Origin: Savagea sp.
Lineage (GTDB): Bacteria; Bacillota; Bacilli; Bacillales_A; Planococcaceae
Direction: 5' to 3'
NCBI GenBank assembly: GCA_030146155.1
Contig: JASLCF010000079.1
Span: 1 to 6,022, forward strand
DNA length: 6,022 nt
Shown here: in pieces, positions 5,493-6,022 of the stretch
How positions within the stretch are numbered: the first letter of the stretch is position 1
Layout: every line of letters begins with the position of its first letter
The notes under the pieces: generated by a model
Seen by the model: the letters and a program-made list of their open reading frames with translations, nothing else
What the model was told of the DNA's origin: nothing
Databases searched by the model: none
Position numbers and translations under genes: made by a program

Positions 5493-6022
5493 CTATTTGA
5501 CTTGAAACATTTCAGTATCTATTGTTGAGGGTATAAAGGTTACAGATAATCCTTCTGCCAAACATCTCTGATTCATCTCATGTGCGACTCCTTCAATCAT
5601 CACTTTTTCAACATGATGACCTGGGTCAATGACAGCTAACCCTAACTCTTCACACAACTGTGCAGTATGGAAATCCATATCTCCGGTAATAAAAACATCA
5701 GCTCCTGCTTGTTTAGCTGCAAACACATACTTCGAGCCAGACCCTCCTAAAACAGCAACGGTTTCTATCATTTTATCCCACTGTCCAACGGTTCGTACGA
5801 ATGGCACATTAAATGCTGCTTTTACTTTTTCAGCAAATTGACCCAATGTGAGACTCGCATCGAGCTTTCCAACGCGGCCTAATCCTCTTTCATTGGTATA
5901 TTGTTCAAGAGCGATGACATCATAAGCAGGTTCTTCGTAAGGATGAGCCTTTAAGAGAGCCTGGATGCTCTTTTTGACAAGAGGTTGAGGCACAATCACT
6001 TCAAGTCGAAGCTCACTTACCT
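5493..6022 (-). CDS. NIF3/YqfO-type (DUF34) protein, C-terminal part; 5' end outside the window
   Basis: The 175 visible residues are the C-terminal part of a Firmicute NIF3-like protein (B. subtilis YqfO type; usually about 365-375 aa), in which a PII/CutA-like domain is inserted between the two halves of the NIF3 fold. The first part, VSELRLEVIVPQPLVKK and then KAHPYEEPAYDV, is the end of that insert; GLGRVGKL marks the return to NIF3. The final lobe has TGDMDFHTAQ and DPGHHVEKV, whose His and Glu are likely ligands of the family's two-metal site. The frame stays open to the right edge, so the GTG at 5999 is an internal codon, not a start. The molecular function of the family is not settled; GTP cyclohydrolase-like or metal-related roles have been proposed. 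In staphylococci it lies beside trmK and sigA (recollection). It ends in TAG directly against the shared terminator. Confidence 0.9.
   Translation of the reverse strand, partial: VSELRLEVIVPQPLVKKSIQALLKAHPYEEPAYDVIALEQYTNERGLGRVGKLDASLTLGQFAEKVKAAFNVPFVRTVGQWDKMIETVAVLGGSGSKYVFAAKQAGADVFITGDMDFHTAQLCEELGLAVIDPGHHVEKVMIEGVAHEMNQRCLAEGLSVTFIPSTIDTEMFQVK

Noticed and set aside
5997..5999. GTG as a start codon of a 168-residue NIF3-like protein.
   Set aside because: The frame continues unbroken to the window edge, the residues before the GTG (SELRLE) belong to the YqfO-type domain, and no ribosome site is present. The gene is simply cut by the window.
1..6022. Signs of a mobile element, CRISPR array, toxin-antitoxin pair or defence system.
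   Set aside because: No repeats of suitable length, transposase or integrase motifs, or small paired genes were seen. Every stretch over 300 bases is accounted for by a conserved housekeeping gene.

Overview
This is ordinary core chromosome from a low-GC Firmicute. It is most likely a member of the Staphylococcaceae: every protein reads as a close relative of a staphylococcal housekeeping protein, and the order zur-znuB-znuC-nfo-cshB-ispH-NIF3 fits my recollection of the chromosome near sigA in that family. I cannot name the species, but the proteins differ from what I recall of S. aureus. No mobile element, CRISPR array, rRNA or tRNA is visible, and I found no convincing new biological system.

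Layout. Positions 1-1935, minus strand: a zinc homeostasis operon read in the order znuC, znuB, zur. The genes overlap by 8 nt and 4 nt, and zur runs off the left edge. It has a clear sigma-A promoter at 1932-1960 with a 19-bp Zur-type operator (1916-1934) over the -10 and start site. Positions 1981-4247, minus strand: cshB (DEAD-box RNA helicase) and nfo (endonuclease IV) overlap by 4 nt, share a promoter upstream of cshB and end at a hairpin terminator after nfo. Positions 4298-5492, plus strand: ispH (4Fe-4S enzyme of isoprenoid synthesis) has its own strong promoter, a leader of about 146 nt and probably a TTG start. It ends at a 15-bp perfect hairpin shared with the convergent gene. Positions 5493-6022, minus strand: the C-terminal part of a NIF3/YqfO-type protein that runs off the right edge.

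How they work together. ZnuC and ZnuB are the ATPase and membrane channel of a zinc importer. Zur, made last from the same mRNA, should repress the operon when zinc is sufficient; the binding protein that delivers zinc is not here. CshB (RNA remodelling) and Nfo (abasic-site repair) are co-transcribed without an obvious functional link. IspH makes IPP and DMAPP in the MEP pathway. Its leader, the placement of its start codon and a Fur-family-like palindrome over its -10 are the least explained parts of the window.
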